Shown in pieces: positions 1 through 12,702 of a stretch of DNA of 64,000 nt. Below the pieces are notes generated by a model. That model was not told where the DNA came from. It made no database searches and worked only from the letters and a program-made list of their open reading frames with translations. The stretch lies in contig OX393577.1 in assembly GCA_947652605.1 (NCBI GenBank), forward strand, positions 27,655,466-27,719,465. The letters are read 5' to 3'. This DNA comes from Elmis aenea. Lineage: Eukaryota; Arthropoda; Insecta; Coleoptera; Elmidae. Positions within the stretch are counted from its first letter, which is position 1, and each line of letters starts with the position of its first letter. Both the position numbers and the translations under genes were made by a program.

Positions 1-598
1 TGCAGCAATTTACATGGCCGCTTGCCCGCTCATAAATAAAACTGTGTATTGTTCCTAATACAGTCTAGCGGCAAACTAACTTCTGATTATGTGCATTCTA
101 TTATGTATCTCATCATTTCTGACCCAGGAAGCGTGAACACCAAAATAATGAAGTTGTATATACTCTAAACATTAAGAAAAATGCATAAATATTTGCCACT
201 TCACGCACTTATATTATGTGACATGTAACAAATTTCAAATACTACACGATTTTTTTTTTGTTTCGTAATCAATTAATGCAAGTTCCATAAAAATTGTGAA
301 TCCCATAAACACGTTTCTTTCAATTCCTTATGCTTGTTAAAAAAAAGGACAATCATCTTGCCCTTTGCAATCAACGAAAAAATTAAACTTAAAATCAACA
401 ATAAATCAATATATTATTGAAACTGTAATAACAAACATTCTTAACGTCATCGAAAATCCAATTTCACAACGACGTAATATGAGATAATTGGCGAATTAAT
501 GAAACAAAATTCTGCAACTAGATATTGATCATTTCCATAAATCTGTTAGACGGGTAGCCATAATAAACGGACAACGAAACAATTTAGTGTATAAGAAG
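1..598. other. AT-rich intergenic sequence, no gene seen
   Basis: No open frame with recognisable protein content and no clear inverted repeat was found here. It is AT-rich sequence preceding the first small transposon. Confidence 0.5.
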
Positions 599-745
599 CA
601 GTGGCGTGGGCAGGATGCTTTCATGGGGAGGGGGTTAATAAACGTAAAAAGAGCTGGGGACCTACAGTTTTCCAGTTCTGTAACGACTTATTGCGAACTT
701 ATGGGAGGGGTTATGACCCCCTGACACCCCCTGTCCACGCCACTG
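599..745. mobile_element. Short hAT-type MITE
   Basis: Inverted ends CAGTGGCGTGGGCAGG and a matching CCTGTCCACGCCACTG bracket 147 bp. The flanking octamers ATAAGAAG (591-598) and ATAGGAAG (746-753) match at 7 of 8 positions, as expected for an aged 8-bp hAT target duplication. There is no coding capacity. Confidence 0.7.
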
Positions 746-1092
746 ATAGGAAGCAAATAATTTTACAGCTCTACTAATACATTAATTTCGACCAGACGTT
801 ATCGTCCCAATGGATTGTGAACGCAAGTTTTTTTTATCTCAAACGAAAATTTAAAAAATATGTTTTTTTTTACAGAAAAACAGATTAAGAATTTTTTTGG
901 ATGACGTAAACCTAATAAATCGCCCAAGAAATATAAATTTTATCTTATCGTTTCGATCTCTCTTAAATGCATATTATAGTTTACCAAAATTATCAGGGGG
1001 GTCTTTACGCACGGTAAGCAAAAAGCACAGTTTGCTAGAAATGATTAAAGTCGACTCACGCCAAACTTGACAGTTAACAACGTACCTACAAG

Positions 1093-1476
1093 CACAGTAT
1101 AGAGAGCATACAGTAGGGACAGCTTGGTTTTTTTATGTGTCCGTATTTTTATGCACATGTCACAAAATTGGTAAAACATTTTTATAAACAGCCGAGTCGT
1201 AGCGTGACGATTTCAAATCATATGATCGCTATTTGGATTCCAACGTGGTTTTAACTTCTTATGTTTTGGTTTTTTTATATTAATAATTTAAAATACTTGC
1301 TTTTTACATCTGCTATTTGAACTTTTATATCAATTTGAGCTAATTTTTAACTATCGCCATTTATTAACTATAACATGATCCATTACCAAATGACGGCCAT
1401 ATTGCATAAAAAATTATTCAACTAACTTTAAAGGTGCTGACAGAAGCTGTCCCTAGTGTATGATCTCTATACTGTG
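1093..1476. mobile_element. MITE with about 35-bp inverted ends
   Basis: The left end CACAGTATAGAGAGCATACA is mirrored by TGTATGATCTCTATACTGTG-like sequence on the right, followed inward by GGGACAGCTT and AAGCTGTCCC. The interior is AT-rich and non-coding. No clear target duplication was seen, so the superfamily is not assigned. Confidence 0.6.
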
Positions 1477-3126
1477 GAACAAATGTGTTTACTATTACCT
1501 AAAAAACCGATAAATTCGTATATATTATGTAATCGTAGAAAAAGTATAATACAAAACTTAAGTTGTTAAGCAATTACGCACTCGAGTAAATGCGTTCTTA
1601 CAGCTCTTGTTATATAATATACTGTAACAATAATATGATTCGATAATTAGTTATAATAAAGCATACGCTCTGTAGCTTTAATAAAGAAATTACAGGAAAA
1701 AGCCTAATGGAACATTTTGTATAAGTATAAACGAAGAGTTAACTTGTTCAGAATGCTGGACAGAACCCCATTTGATTAAGAATCTTAAACAATATCATTT
1801 ATAAACAGCATATAAAAATACTGCAAAATCTGAATGTAATGGACTAATGAACCTCGGTGAAACGCTCGTGTTACAAATACCATGACGAAAATACTCCTAT
1901 TACATAATTTAGATGCTAGATGATCTCAAACGATTCGCAGTTGGCCTGGCATTAAAATATAATAGACAGATGCTCCAGAATTTGTATGTGAAATTTAGGC
2001 AATTGGACGCTTTTCAAATCTTGCAAAAAATTACGAACTCTTATTACAAAACACATATCCAAATCTAGATAATAACAATACCTGTAACAACAGCTTCCTG
2101 CGTACGTTCGTTTAGCAAATTGAAAATTTTAAAATCGTACCTTTGTTCTACTATTGGACAAAAGCGATTAACAAACATATCTATAACATCAATTGAAAAA
2201 AAATATTGTAAAAACATTAAAGTATGACGATATAGTGGATGTGTTTTGCAAATAAAAAAGCTAGAAAAATTACGTTATAAAATATGCTTAACTTATTTAT
2301 GTTTTTATTATATTATTTTATAGGAGTATTATTTTACATATTGCATTTAGTATAATTTAACTTGTTCCATTAAAAATTTTCAAAATTTTTGTCAATTTTG
2401 GGTTAAGGGGGGCGAGCGCAAGTTAGACACTTACCACAGGCGCTTCATCCCCTCGTTACGGCACTGGTAATAGATACATTTTTCTAGAATAGTGTTATTA
2501 TAACTGAATTATTTGAAGGTGTAAATTTGGCAGGAGCACACAATGTAGGTAGGTATTTAAGTGTTGAAGATTTTTGTTAACATATTTTTTTTTTATAAAT
2601 TGCACTGCTTAATAATTTTTTAAATTCCGAAGTATTTCGTTCTCTGTAGACTGCTTACTCTATACAGCTATTATCTATTAAAATTTTGCTCATATTGATT
2701 ATTAGGTAAATAATCAGAGGTGTCAATAGTGTCGATCGCGATCGAGAGGATGATCCCTGATGCTTTGGAGTCGATCACAAAGCTTTTTTGGATTGTGGAT
2801 GTTTTTTTATTGTAAAAATCAAAGTAAAAACAATTATTACAAAAAATATATATATTTGCTTTTAATATAGGCGAGAGGCGGCCGAGAAAACATTCGCCCA
2901 CAGCGTAAAATCCTCTAGGACCGGACCTGATTGTTCTTTATTTCAAATTACATTTTCGCAAAGTTTACTTTGATACAAACCCGTTTATTAATTTTTTCCA
3001 TAAAACTCGGTTACTTCTCTTTAACAATTTACTCACAATTCTCTACTGTTTTTAATATTTGGTCATTAAAACTTGCGTGTTCAAAAAAATTATTTTGCCG
3101 TTGAATTGTTGGATACTACCTATATG
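1477..3126. other. AT-rich intergenic sequence, mostly unassigned
   Basis: No convincing exon was found on either strand. Short repeat-like scraps are present, for example GGTAAGCAAAAAGCACAG-type sequence just upstream near 1010, which recurs near 23750 and, inverted, near 40950. The short open frames here are low-complexity and show no family resemblance. Confidence 0.4.
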
Positions 3127-3609
3127 CAGGGTTGTTCCTGCTATTACAATTGTAATAGATCTATTACAATAAGCATGGAACTATTACGCTATTACAAAAG
3201 CAGCAAATCTATTACATTTACAGTTTTCGATTTTTCAACCATGTCCGTCTCCTAAAGAGCAATTTTACGTATAAGAAAATATGAAATTTGCATTTTAGCG
3301 CTCTTTTCGTCACAGTAAAACAATATTTGAATGTACCTAGAGTTAGTTTATGACTTTATCAGTAGGTGGCGCTTTTAATTATTAGTACTTTTTTGCAGTA
3401 ATCGTCATAACTTTTATTCAAACGGCTAGTAAATGCAATAATTCTATGCGTACTCTGACGGCGACAGACCTGGAACGTACTATTCATGCATATCATGTAG
3501 ATTGTGCCATTTGTATAGAGAAAAAAAAAATCTATTACATTTTGAAGGAATCTATTACAGTTTTCTTCCCTAATCTATTACAATCGAAAAATTGAAAAGA
3601 ACAACCCTG
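3127..3609. mobile_element. hAT-type MITE with iterated CTATTACA termini
   Basis: The element begins CAGGGTTGTTC and ends GAACAACCCTG. It is flanked by an exact 8-bp direct repeat CCTATATG (3119-3126 and 3610-3617), diagnostic of hAT-like insertion. Both ends contain many copies of CTATTACA or its complement TGTAATAG, so the termini fold on themselves. There is no transposase frame inside, so it would be non-autonomous. Confidence 0.85.
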
Positions 3610-3928
3610 CCTATATGTATTTGCTAGAACGTTGCTAGCATTATCGTAACTCAGGTACCGCCTGAGACCTTGAGAGTGGCACTTAGAAGGAGTGGCAAAA
3701 TTACAATAGAAAAAATAAATTAAAGAGTTGTGTGATCGTTTTTTAACCTTTTTTAAATTACAAAAAAGTACATGAAGAAGTGTTGTTCTGTCAGTAAGTT
3801 TTAATGACAACACCGGGAAGGGCGACATTAAAAAATTTGTCTGAGAGCGGCACATACTATCGGGACGGCCCTGTATATTTGTTTGGGTACTAATTTTTGT
3901 TGTTGGATACACAAAGTATACTCATAAG

Positions 3929-4379
3929 TAGGGTTGCCATAATTGAAAAGTCAAAAAATCGAACCGTCAGAGCAAAACTAATGTTAACCAAACTTTCTAA
4001 TAATATTTGGAATAAAAATACATATTTTGATATTCTAAATTAAATCTTTAAACAAAACCATGTTCTACATAAAAAAAAATTAAAAAAACATGTAATTCTT
4101 ACAAAAATGTAATTAACAGGCCTATTTCTATGCCTAAAAGAATATTTTTGATCATCTTATGCCGCTCTTAAAAGGTTTTTATTGTATATTAAATTATACC
4201 TATACGTAAAGCGTAAACGTCAGTATAATAATCAGTTTTAAGCAACAGTTTTTGAGATTTACTTCGTAAAGACGAAAAGCCGGAGAATTATATGTCCGGT
4301 TGGGGTGTACAGTTGGACGCGGTTTTCATATTTGAAAATGAAGACTTTCCTCCCTAAAGCCGGATGTGTGGTAGCTCTA
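3929..4379. mobile_element. hAT-type MITE, TAGGGTTGCCAT ends
   Basis: The left end TAGGGTTGCCATA and right end TGTGGTAGCTCTA are imperfect inverted repeats. The flanking octamers CTCATAAG (3921-3928) and CTCAAAAG (4380-4387) match at 7 of 8 bases. The ends resemble the larger MITE at 51465-52306. Confidence 0.65.
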
Positions 4380-5110
4380 CTCAAAAGCGAAATCAAAGAT
4401 GTTGAAAGTTGGGTGAAAATTATTACGGTAGCAACAGCATTGCATGCGTTATTTTATCTTTAAATTATGTATTTGTCCCTAAGTACTAGGTTTGATATAA
4501 ACCTGCCTTAAAAAAAAATTCGATATTATAAAACAATTGCACATCGTCAAATTGTCTTTGTAATGCTTTACAATAGGTACTTCCGTCGTAGTAAATTTTT
4601 TTTTTCGCTTTTCTATTGACCTTTTTTAAATTCAGAAATAGTAGAAACTATAATCTATAAGTAAAAAGTGTTTCCAAGAGATGAAAACAAACGATAGGTT
4701 CGTGCAACTAATGATAGCACACGTGGCGAGACACGGCTCAACCTGTCAAAGATAGCGACCTGTGTCTACGCGCGCATCCCAACATCTACATACGGGATCT
4801 CCATATAAACGACCTTATTATCCCGTTAGGTGCACCCCTTATCTTTTTGCATCTAGTAAAACTTAACCCTCATATGTAAAATATTTGTATTCGTAATCCC
4901 TGTTGTAGATTTAGCCTTTACTGAATTGTCTCATTTTATTTTTACATTTACCGTCTCGTGATACAGTTACGGCTTGAAAATGAATCCAACATGTATAATA
5001 AATTATTACTAATTACTATGTTGTGGAGTAGAACTGAAAAATGTATATAGGGTGATTCATATTTGAGGGCCACGATTGATATCCCACTTAATATAATATC
5101 TAATATGATA

Positions 5111-6215
5111 TACAGGGTGGTTCACTTTTTTGTAGCAGGACTTCAACAGTCGATACAAAAACTTATTTTAAAGCGAATATTCCATATCAACATGGTTCCA
5201 TAAACGCTCCATTTTAAACATACAGGGTGTTGAAATTTTCGAAAACATCGACAATTTTTAATCGTTTCTCAACCAGCACTACCAGCAGATATATTTAAAC
5301 CAAATTTTGGTATTCAGCACCACCTTATAGATTACCACATTCGGTGAGAATTTCAAGCCCCACAAGCAACCAGTGGCGGAGTTGTGGGGGTTTTGTTACA
5401 ACATATTTTATAAAAAACTAGTACGGCCCTGTTCAACATCAAACTTGAACATGTTTTTGGGTAGAGCATTTTATTTTAAACAAAAAGTGTATCTTAACTT
5501 TTTTTCGTGTCTGCCGCCGTTAGGTGGGGAATTCGATTTATTTTACTATTCTCGCAAAAAATTTGCTCATAAATTCGATCTAAAAATATCGCGAAAAGCA
5601 AAAAATTGCAAGTTACAGAGTAAATGCTCAAAATGTGGATCAATAATCGTTAATTTAGCGGAACTTTTTCTCTCATTATTAGCATGTTCTGTTATTAAAA
5701 ACCGCAAAAATCGGTAATTGCTTCTTTATTTCGAACATTAGCGATATTTTTAGATCGAATTTATGAACTAATTTTTCGCGAGAATATTAAAATAAATCGA
5801 ACTCCCCCCAAATGGCGGCAGATACGAAGAAAAGTGAAGAGACACTTTTTGTTTATAATAAAATCCTTTACCCAAAAACAAGTTCAAGTTTAATTTTGAA
5901 CAGGGCTGTAATAGTTTTTTATAAAAATGATTGAAATTGAACCCCCACAACTCCGCCACTGGTTGCTTGTGGGGCTTGAAATTCTTACCGAATGTGGTAA
6001 CCTGTAAGGTGGTGCTGTATACCAAATTTGGTTTAAATATATCTACTGGTTGAGAAACGGTTAAAAATAATCGATATTTTTTCGAAAATTTCAACACCCT
6101 GTATCTAAAACATGAAACGTTTATGGACCAATGTTTATATGGGATATTCGCTTTAAAATAAGTTTTTGTATCGAGTGTTACAAGTCTTGCTACAAAAAAA
6201 GTGGACCACCTTGTA
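5111..6215. mobile_element. Foldback element, TACAGGGTGG termini
   Basis: Two long arms (about 5111-5594 and 5744-6215) are inverted copies of each other, diverged by scattered substitutions and small indels, with a 150-bp loop. Termini read TACAGGGTGG. The open frames inside are mirror translations of the arms rather than genes. A transcript across it could form a hairpin of more than 450 bp. Confidence 0.8.
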
Positions 6216-6289
6216 TAGCAGTGTTGTATATTTTTTGTATTTAAATTTGTTTCAGTTGTTACATTGATCATAGAATACATAATCTAAAA

Positions 6290-7260
6290 TTATTTTCAGC
6301 TATACAGAGTGTTTCCGCGCACCGATGTGTAGCTTTTTTATTTGAAATACACCCTTTATATTTTTTATGTTTTAGATTCCAAATTGAATTCTCTTTAAAA
6401 AATGTAAAAGGTTTCATGTACATAAAATCAATAGTTTTTGAATTATTTACGTTTTTTTGAAAATATTGACGGTTACCCATCTTTAACAAAATACTCATTT
6501 TAAGCGATTTAACAAAGTCAGTGTAAAATAATTTGGTACTTTTGTTAACAATATTCTTATAGTGCCTTCTGAACAATTTAACTTTTTAAATATCATAATA
6601 CACAGGGACCGTGTTTGTTTTTGTCGGTCCATGTAGCTGAATTTTAAACACGAATAAGTCAATTTTTTTAAACGGAACACCCTGTATTTTTTTACATTTT
6701 CGTGTAGATAATTTAATTAATAAATATATAATATATACAGGGTGTCCCAGCCAAGACGAATTATTCGATAGCTCTGTTATTAGTGATAATATTAAAAAAA
6801 GTTAAATATGAAAGTTGTTTGTAATCATTTACTACATAACCTAAAATTATTTTCAACTATACACAGTGTTTTGTTTTTGCGCTCTGATACCAAACATAGT
6901 TTTTTTATATGGAACATCCTGTATATTTTGTAATTTTTAGATGTAAAATTAAATTCTCTTTCAAAACTATTATAGGTTGTTTATGTCTAAAATGAACCGT
7001 TTTTGAGTTATTAACGGTTTTTTGAAAATTTTGACAGATGCAGACCTTTATAAAAATATTTATATTTATTAACATAACAACACCAGAGCAATTTACTCTA
7101 GTAATTTATTAGACAATAGTGTCGTAGTGATTGTTGATTGGTTAAACTTTTAAAATAATATACAGGGTGTTCGTTTTACTCGGTCCATTTCGCTAAACTT
7201 TAAACGCAGGTAAGTCATTTTTTTTAAATGGAACACCCTATATATTTTTACATTTTCTTG
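6290..7260. repeat. Two diverged tandem units of about 550 bp
   Basis: The segments near 6300-6690 and 6850-7240 align in order: AAATTATTTTCA, an ACACAGTGTTT-like block, a CCTGTATATTTT block, GTTTTTTGAAAA, a CGGTCCAT block and a final TGGAACACCCT block. The spacing between equivalent blocks is about 550 bp. These look like tandem remnants of a TACAGGGTG-type element. Confidence 0.5.
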
Positions 7261-8157
7261 TAGAAAATTTAATTATCTTCCAAAGTTATTAAGCATGTTT
7301 TATGTCTAAATATAATATTTTTGAAGTTATTTCGTTTCTTATGTTTATTTGCGAGTATTTTACCTAAAATATCGGTAGTAGCCTTTGAAAATTGAAAACA
7401 ATTTGTATGAACTGTCAACCAAAACACTTAATCGGCACAATTTTCACTATTATGCCATTAAAAATCCATATTTTTTAAGAGTTGTAGTTCTGATATTATT
7501 TGCTGCCATTTATGCTGTGTATCTACAACTCTTAAAAAATGTTAAGAGTGCAATTTGCGGTTTAAAAAAAATGAATTAAAATTCAATACATATGTTTCTG
7601 CATAACCATTTTGAAAAAATCAATTACCCCCAAAATTATAGGCTAGGTGGTTTTATCATGAACATATACCATTAAATGCAACTTTTTTAAGGGATAGACA
7701 AAACAAAGTCTGAAATGTGTATAAACTAAAATGTTAATTTTAAAATTTCGTATTTAATATATTTGGATCACATCAAGCATCAAGCATTTGGTAAGGAATT
7801 AGATTCTGAATAAAATGTTACATTGTTGATGATTGCACAGCCACAAAAGTGGGTTGTATACATAATATAATAAAGCATGTGCATCTTCTTAACTGCTAGA
7901 AAATGAAAGTAAACAAATGAAGTAATAGAATAAATTAAACACAACAATTTTATAATTTCTGATTTTTAACAACAAATAAAAAGGTCTTATATTGATAACG
8001 GACTATTAATTTAGTCCTTAATATTTAAATTTATGTCAGTATCAGTATTTTAAAATTTTAAAATGGAAGGGTTGCTTTATTACATCATCTCAGTCCACTT
8101 TAGCTACATACATACATATATTATGATTTTAGGACATCACTACATGATACTTCTGTG
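7261..8157. other. AT-rich sequence, no gene recognised
   Basis: It contains one short open frame (7385-7579) with no family resemblance and low-complexity AT sequence. No splice-consistent exon was found. Confidence 0.4.
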
Positions 8158-9465
8158 CAGGGTTGAGCAGATTTAAATCAATTGATTTAAATCACGATTT
8201 AAATCAAGTGATTTTTTTTTAAATCAACAATTTAAATCACTGATTATATGAGTACAATATAATATTTATAATAAAACAATATTTTATTACTGTTAGTAAT
8301 TAAAATACACCAAATGGTGAATAAACCATATCAATTTTCTCTTGTAAAGTAAAATTCATTGTGAAAATGCAATAATTCAAGAAATAAATGTCAAGTTTTT
8401 GAGTTTAGCGAAGTGAACAGTCAGTTTTTTCGATTTCCATGGCATTCTATTTGCTTCAATAACGATTTGAAGAAAAATGTCGAATATTTCGAAAAGTTTG
8501 AATTTGGGTATAGGACATACTTAACAAAAAATGAAGCTCTCTTAAAGGCGAATTTGATGACATAAAAAAATACAAGGGTTTGCATTTGAAAAAATCGAGT
8601 TACGAGCTTTTGAAAATCATGGAAGTTGCCACCTATTTATGAACACCCTGTATGCGTGATTAATTTTTTTTTCATATCGAGCGAATAGGGCCATGTTTTC
8701 TGCATGTCCATACCAAATTACAACTCTATACTTCGAAATAACTTCAGGAGAATTTTTTAAACAAAGACGTAAAACCTTGACAAATTTTGAAAATTAATTT
8801 TTTTTGACAACGCCGTATAAAAATCTGTAGTATTTTATATTGATGCAAAGTTAAAATTAAGGCGGTCAAAAATATTAAATAAAAAATGGGGTGTTGTATT
8901 TGAAATATAAAAGTTGCTATTAGTTCCAGAGAGGTGACTCACTCTGTATAATTGAAAATATTTTTATCGTGTTCGGAAGAAAAAACTGTATAAAATAGCC
9001 TTTGAATCAACTTTATACCTCAAGCCGTTTAGCCACAATCGACCGATCTCGCATTAATGACTCACCCTGTATATAATTAATTAAACATCACTATTTAGCA
9101 GAGCTGGGCATTACTTAAGTATTTTTGTACTTCAGTACTTTTTCAAGTACTTTTCCGGTACTTAAGACTGGTACTGCAGTACATTTTAAAATTAGGTACT
9201 TAAGACTTGAATCTCAAGTACTTCGGTGAAATACTGGTACTTAGTACTTGTATTAGTACTTCAGTACCACAAAAATTACTTAAGTACTTTGTAAAATACT
9301 GCAGTACAGTGCAAAATACTTAAGTACTTTTAGTAGACACAAGTACTTTTTAAGATATTAGGTTTTATAAGATAGGAACTGTGGTTTTCAACGTGTTAAA
9401 ACTTGTCTAAAGTTTTAAACACAACCCGCATTGGAGTGCATAGAATAGCTACAGTTAAAAAGGTA

Positions 9466-9489
9466 GTGTGTGTGTGTGTGTGTGTGTGT
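9466..9489. repeat. (GT)n microsatellite
   Basis: Twelve uninterrupted GT units lie inside the hAT element, just 5' of its transposase remnant. Confidence 0.95.
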
Positions 9490-9529
9490 AGTAATACGGA
9501 CAACAGTTTTATTAAATATTTTATTGAAC

Positions 9530-9923
9530 TCACCCAAAAATACGCTAAAAATTTTGTTTGGGAAATTAGAAATTAAAAATGCTATTAAAGATATTAATAC
9601 CGAATACTTAGAAGAATACTGCTTAATCATGGAACCTCTTGCAGCAACAATTGATCTATTGCAAGGAAAACAGTCAACATACTACGGGTGTATTCGGTAT
9701 ATATTATGAAGTTTAGTATAACTTAAAGTCAAATTTGAAAAAGTCAAATTTAAAACATACAACAATAATTTTAAATGCTTGTATTATCAACAGTTTACGC
9801 TTTTTTTTTTTAAACTATTATAATTTAAATCCAGAAATAAACGACGCAATTGTTGCTACAGTGACATTACCAAAGTTTAAGTTAAGATGGTTTAGTGCAA
9901 TAGAAGACAATGTTAAAACCTAA
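9530..9923 (+). pseudogene. hAT transposase remnant
   Basis: Two short frames carry segments typical of hAT transposases: EYLEEYCLIMEPLAATIDLL in 9595-9660, and after a break NPEINDAIVATVTLPKFKLR in 9820-9890. These correspond to neighbouring blocks upstream of the C-terminal dimerisation region in hAT proteins. A frame change and stop separate them, so the gene is dead. It lies within the AGTACTT-ended element and presumably represents its original transposase. Confidence 0.7.
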
Positions 9924-10705
9924 CTAGAAAATATATTCAAACGATAATAATAAATATCTAGGTACCTACATAACATTTTATTTCGTTTATGTTTCAAAAA
10001 TATGTTGTATTTGTGTGAGATGTGAATATTATATAACATTTGTTTTTTCGCAAGTACTTGGCACTTTCATTTAAAAATTCAAATTATATATTTTTTATTA
10101 TGTACCAATTTTTTATTTGTTAATATAAAAATAAAATTTATATTTCGACATATTATTTTTGTTTGTTTTATATGTAAGTACTATAGCAATTCATTCACTT
10201 TGTATGTGACCACGGTTAAAATAATAAACTAAACAAAAATTTTAACTTCAATCGAAATTTTACAAATGATAGAAAACAATTCTAAATTTTAATCAAAACC
10301 CACAATACAGTATAAAATTCTTATCAAATAACAATTTTTTATATATTCTTTACCATAAACGGCAATATTTTTTATTGTTGTTGCTTGTTATTAATAAATA
10401 GATATGTATATTTCAACTTTTGTTAAAAGATAGCACTTAATTCATAAAACTTTAAATAAAAGTGGGTACATCTAAAGACTGTAGTTACAAAGCAAATTGT
10501 ATAAGAAAATTTTATGTACCTACATTTTATGCGTTATTACATTTTGTTTTAAATATTTTCTTGGACACAATCGCTAGAAATAGTTATACAATAATTTAAT
10601 AAATAATATCTGCAAAAAGTACTTGAGAAATACTTAAGTACTTTTTGCAAGTACTTGTACTTAAGAATCAGTACTTTTAAAAATAGCGGTACTGTTACTT
10701 AAAAT

Positions 10706-11177
10706 CAGGGCATGAAACCGGTTTTTTAAACTGGTTTAAAAAACCGGTTAACCATTATTTTTTGTCAGAAAAAGTGATTTTTAACCGAAACCGAAACCGT
10801 TATTTTTAAAGGCAAAAAAAACGGTAACCTTTAACCAAAATAATAAAAAACAGGTTTTTTTAACATATTTTTTAAATAAAAATTAGATGAAAAATACAAA
10901 ATCTGTATTATATGCGATTAATTTACCAGAGGTCATTACTGAACGCTTGATTGTACATTTATTATAAAATTATTAATAAATAATATCTTTCATACTTTGC
11001 ATTCCTGATCTAAATAATTTTAAAAACCGGTTAATTTAACCGGTTTTTTAAATCGGTTTTTTACACTAAACCGGTTTTTTACGAATAAAACCGGTTTTTC
11101 AACAAAAACCGTTATAAAAATAAAGTTCTCGATTTCGATTAACCGTTAACCAAAATTTTTTTCGGTTTCGAGCCCTG
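10706..11177. mobile_element. hAT-type MITE with AACCGGTT palindromic ends
   Basis: It begins CAGGGCATGAAACCGG and ends TTTCGAGCCCTG, flanked by exact CTTAAAAT octamers (10698-10705 and 11178-11185). The termini contain repeated ACCGGTT/AACCGG. It is inserted in the right AGTACTT region of the 9099-11248 element. A second copy is at 23838-25716. Confidence 0.85.
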
Positions 11178-11249
11178 CTTAAAATCCAAGTACTTCTCAT
11201 AAGTACTTAAGACTTAGGTACTTTTTGGCCAGTACTTGCCCAGCTCTGG

Positions 11250-11830
11250 TTGTTGTTATCTTATGTTCAAATGTTTATCTCAACAACAAATTAGAAAACC
11301 TTGGTAACTTGTACCACATGAGTTTTATAAGGTTTCACACCTTGTTTTTTTTTTGTTTTCACAGCCTACTGATTTTCTTAGAAAAAAAACTAAAAAACCT
11401 TCATAACTTGCGTATTATTAAAAATAAATACATTGACCCTTATATATTTGGAATGAGAAAAAAATAAGGAATTTAAATAGATCATAGCCAACTAGCGTTC
11501 CTATTTAAAAAAATGTAATTTTGTGTCATAACTTTTTAACGGCGAGCGTAAATTTTTTTTTGTATAATCATTTTAAACATAAAAATGTCTAAAAATAATC
11601 TTAATAAATATTTTCGATATTTACAACAATAACGGAGATACGATTCATTATTAATATGACAAAAAAACACTTTTTCAATAACTCGAAAACCGGAAATGAT
11701 AGAATATTTTTGAAAACGGTTCTGAGTTTTTCTCAAAAAACTGCACATTTTTGGTAATTTAACCGTTTCTCTATCTTAAATATTAACCGAGATATCCATG
11801 CAATCTCATCGAATTTGGACCACTCTGTAC
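11250..11830 (-). repeat. Copy of the TACAGGGTGGTCCAAATT-type repeat
   Basis: Read on the minus strand this matches the repeat at 41007-42740 and the one at 49650-49945: a GGTCCAAATTCGATGAGATT-like start, then ACGGTTAAAT, TTTTTTGAGAAA and AATAATGAATCG-like blocks. The inner part (AACAACAAATTAGAAAACC) also matches the foldback at 31270-33199. Confidence 0.6.
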
Positions 11831-11930
11831 ATTTGATTTAAATTTTTTTTAAACTGATTTAAATCAAATAAATCGATTTTTTTTTTAAAATCATGATTTT
11901 TATCCACCCTGCTTCTGTGTAATGTTTTCA

Positions 11931-12702
11931 CTCTCACCCATTTCATTAATGTGACATTTTTTTACTACTGTTGGTCAAAATTAGAATATTCGTAATATAT
12001 GGCACTTCTATATTCAAAAAAGTTCAGCAAAGAACAGGATATTAAACAACTATACTTTTGAAAGAATACATAACAATTTGAATATTCCATACAAATGTTT
12101 GCACTTGCATTAATTAAATTTATTTTGAAAATTTTCTTAAAACTGGTGAAATGTATACGCCTACATACATATACAGGCAAATTGACGTTCAAAACCTGCA
12201 TGGAAATCTCACTTACTATGAAAGCTGGAGCCTAGGTTTTAATTTGGAAAAATTACTTTATATTATGCTAAATAATCTAAACAAAAATTTTAAATATATT
12301 AAACCAAAAAATTTTAGTGTTGGATATTATCTCAAAGTTTTTTATAGTAGCAACTTTTTAAGCTGCACTAGCAAAGATCATAAATTTTTCCTACATTTAT
12401 TTATTTTATGGCTGCAAAGATAGTTTTTCCAATGTGCAAAATTTCTTATCGATAAACAAAAAATCAATTTTATAAAACAATTGTCCATCAAAAATTAATA
12501 GTTTTTTAAATAAAAACTCGTAAATTATTCGTTGTATATGTTTTATTACTGAGATACAAAATTGATCAAAACATTTATGTTTAAATTTAAAAACTTTATA
12601 CTAAACAATTATCATATTTTAAAAAAACAAAGGAATTTGTCTTTATTTTTTAAGTAACATACAAAATATTTTTAAAAAATTAATAAAAATATATTAAACT
12701 AT
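11931..12702. other. AT-rich spacer 3' of URM1
   Basis: No coding signal was recognised. The open frame at 12151-12423 is rich in Asn, Lys, Tyr and Phe and looks like translated AT-rich DNA. A TTTATT at 12642-12647 is an AATAAA signal on the minus strand, suitably placed for URM1. Confidence 0.4.

Larger units (their letters stand above)
9099..11248. mobile_element. hAT element with iterated AGTACTT termini
   Basis: The ends CAGAGCTGGGCA and TGCCCAGCTCTG are perfect inverted repeats, the same outer ends as the element at 32164-32610. About 280 bp at the left and 150 bp at the right are dense in AAGTACTT-like palindromes. The interior holds transposase remnants (9530-9923) and a second hAT MITE (10706-11177). 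The immediate flanks do not show a matching 8-bp duplication, so one flank may have been rearranged. Confidence 0.75.
8158..11911. mobile_element. hAT-type element with TTTAAATC palindromic ends, host of a nest
   Basis: The left end CAGGGTTGAGCAG and right end ATCCACCCTG are flanked by an exact 8-bp duplication CTTCTGTG (8150-8157 and 11912-11919). Both ends carry repeated ATTTAAAT/GATTTAAATC palindromes. The 3.75 kb length is due to later insertions, including the element at 9099-11248, so the original element was probably a few hundred bases to 1 kb. Confidence 0.8.

Noticed and set aside
5373..6280. Overlapping ORFs on both strands around 5.4-6.3 kb as genes
   Set aside because: They are mirror translations of the two foldback arms.
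11965..12423. ORFs at 11965-12201 and 12151-12423 as genes
   Set aside because: AT-rich composition-driven frames overlapping on opposite strands, with no recognisable domain.
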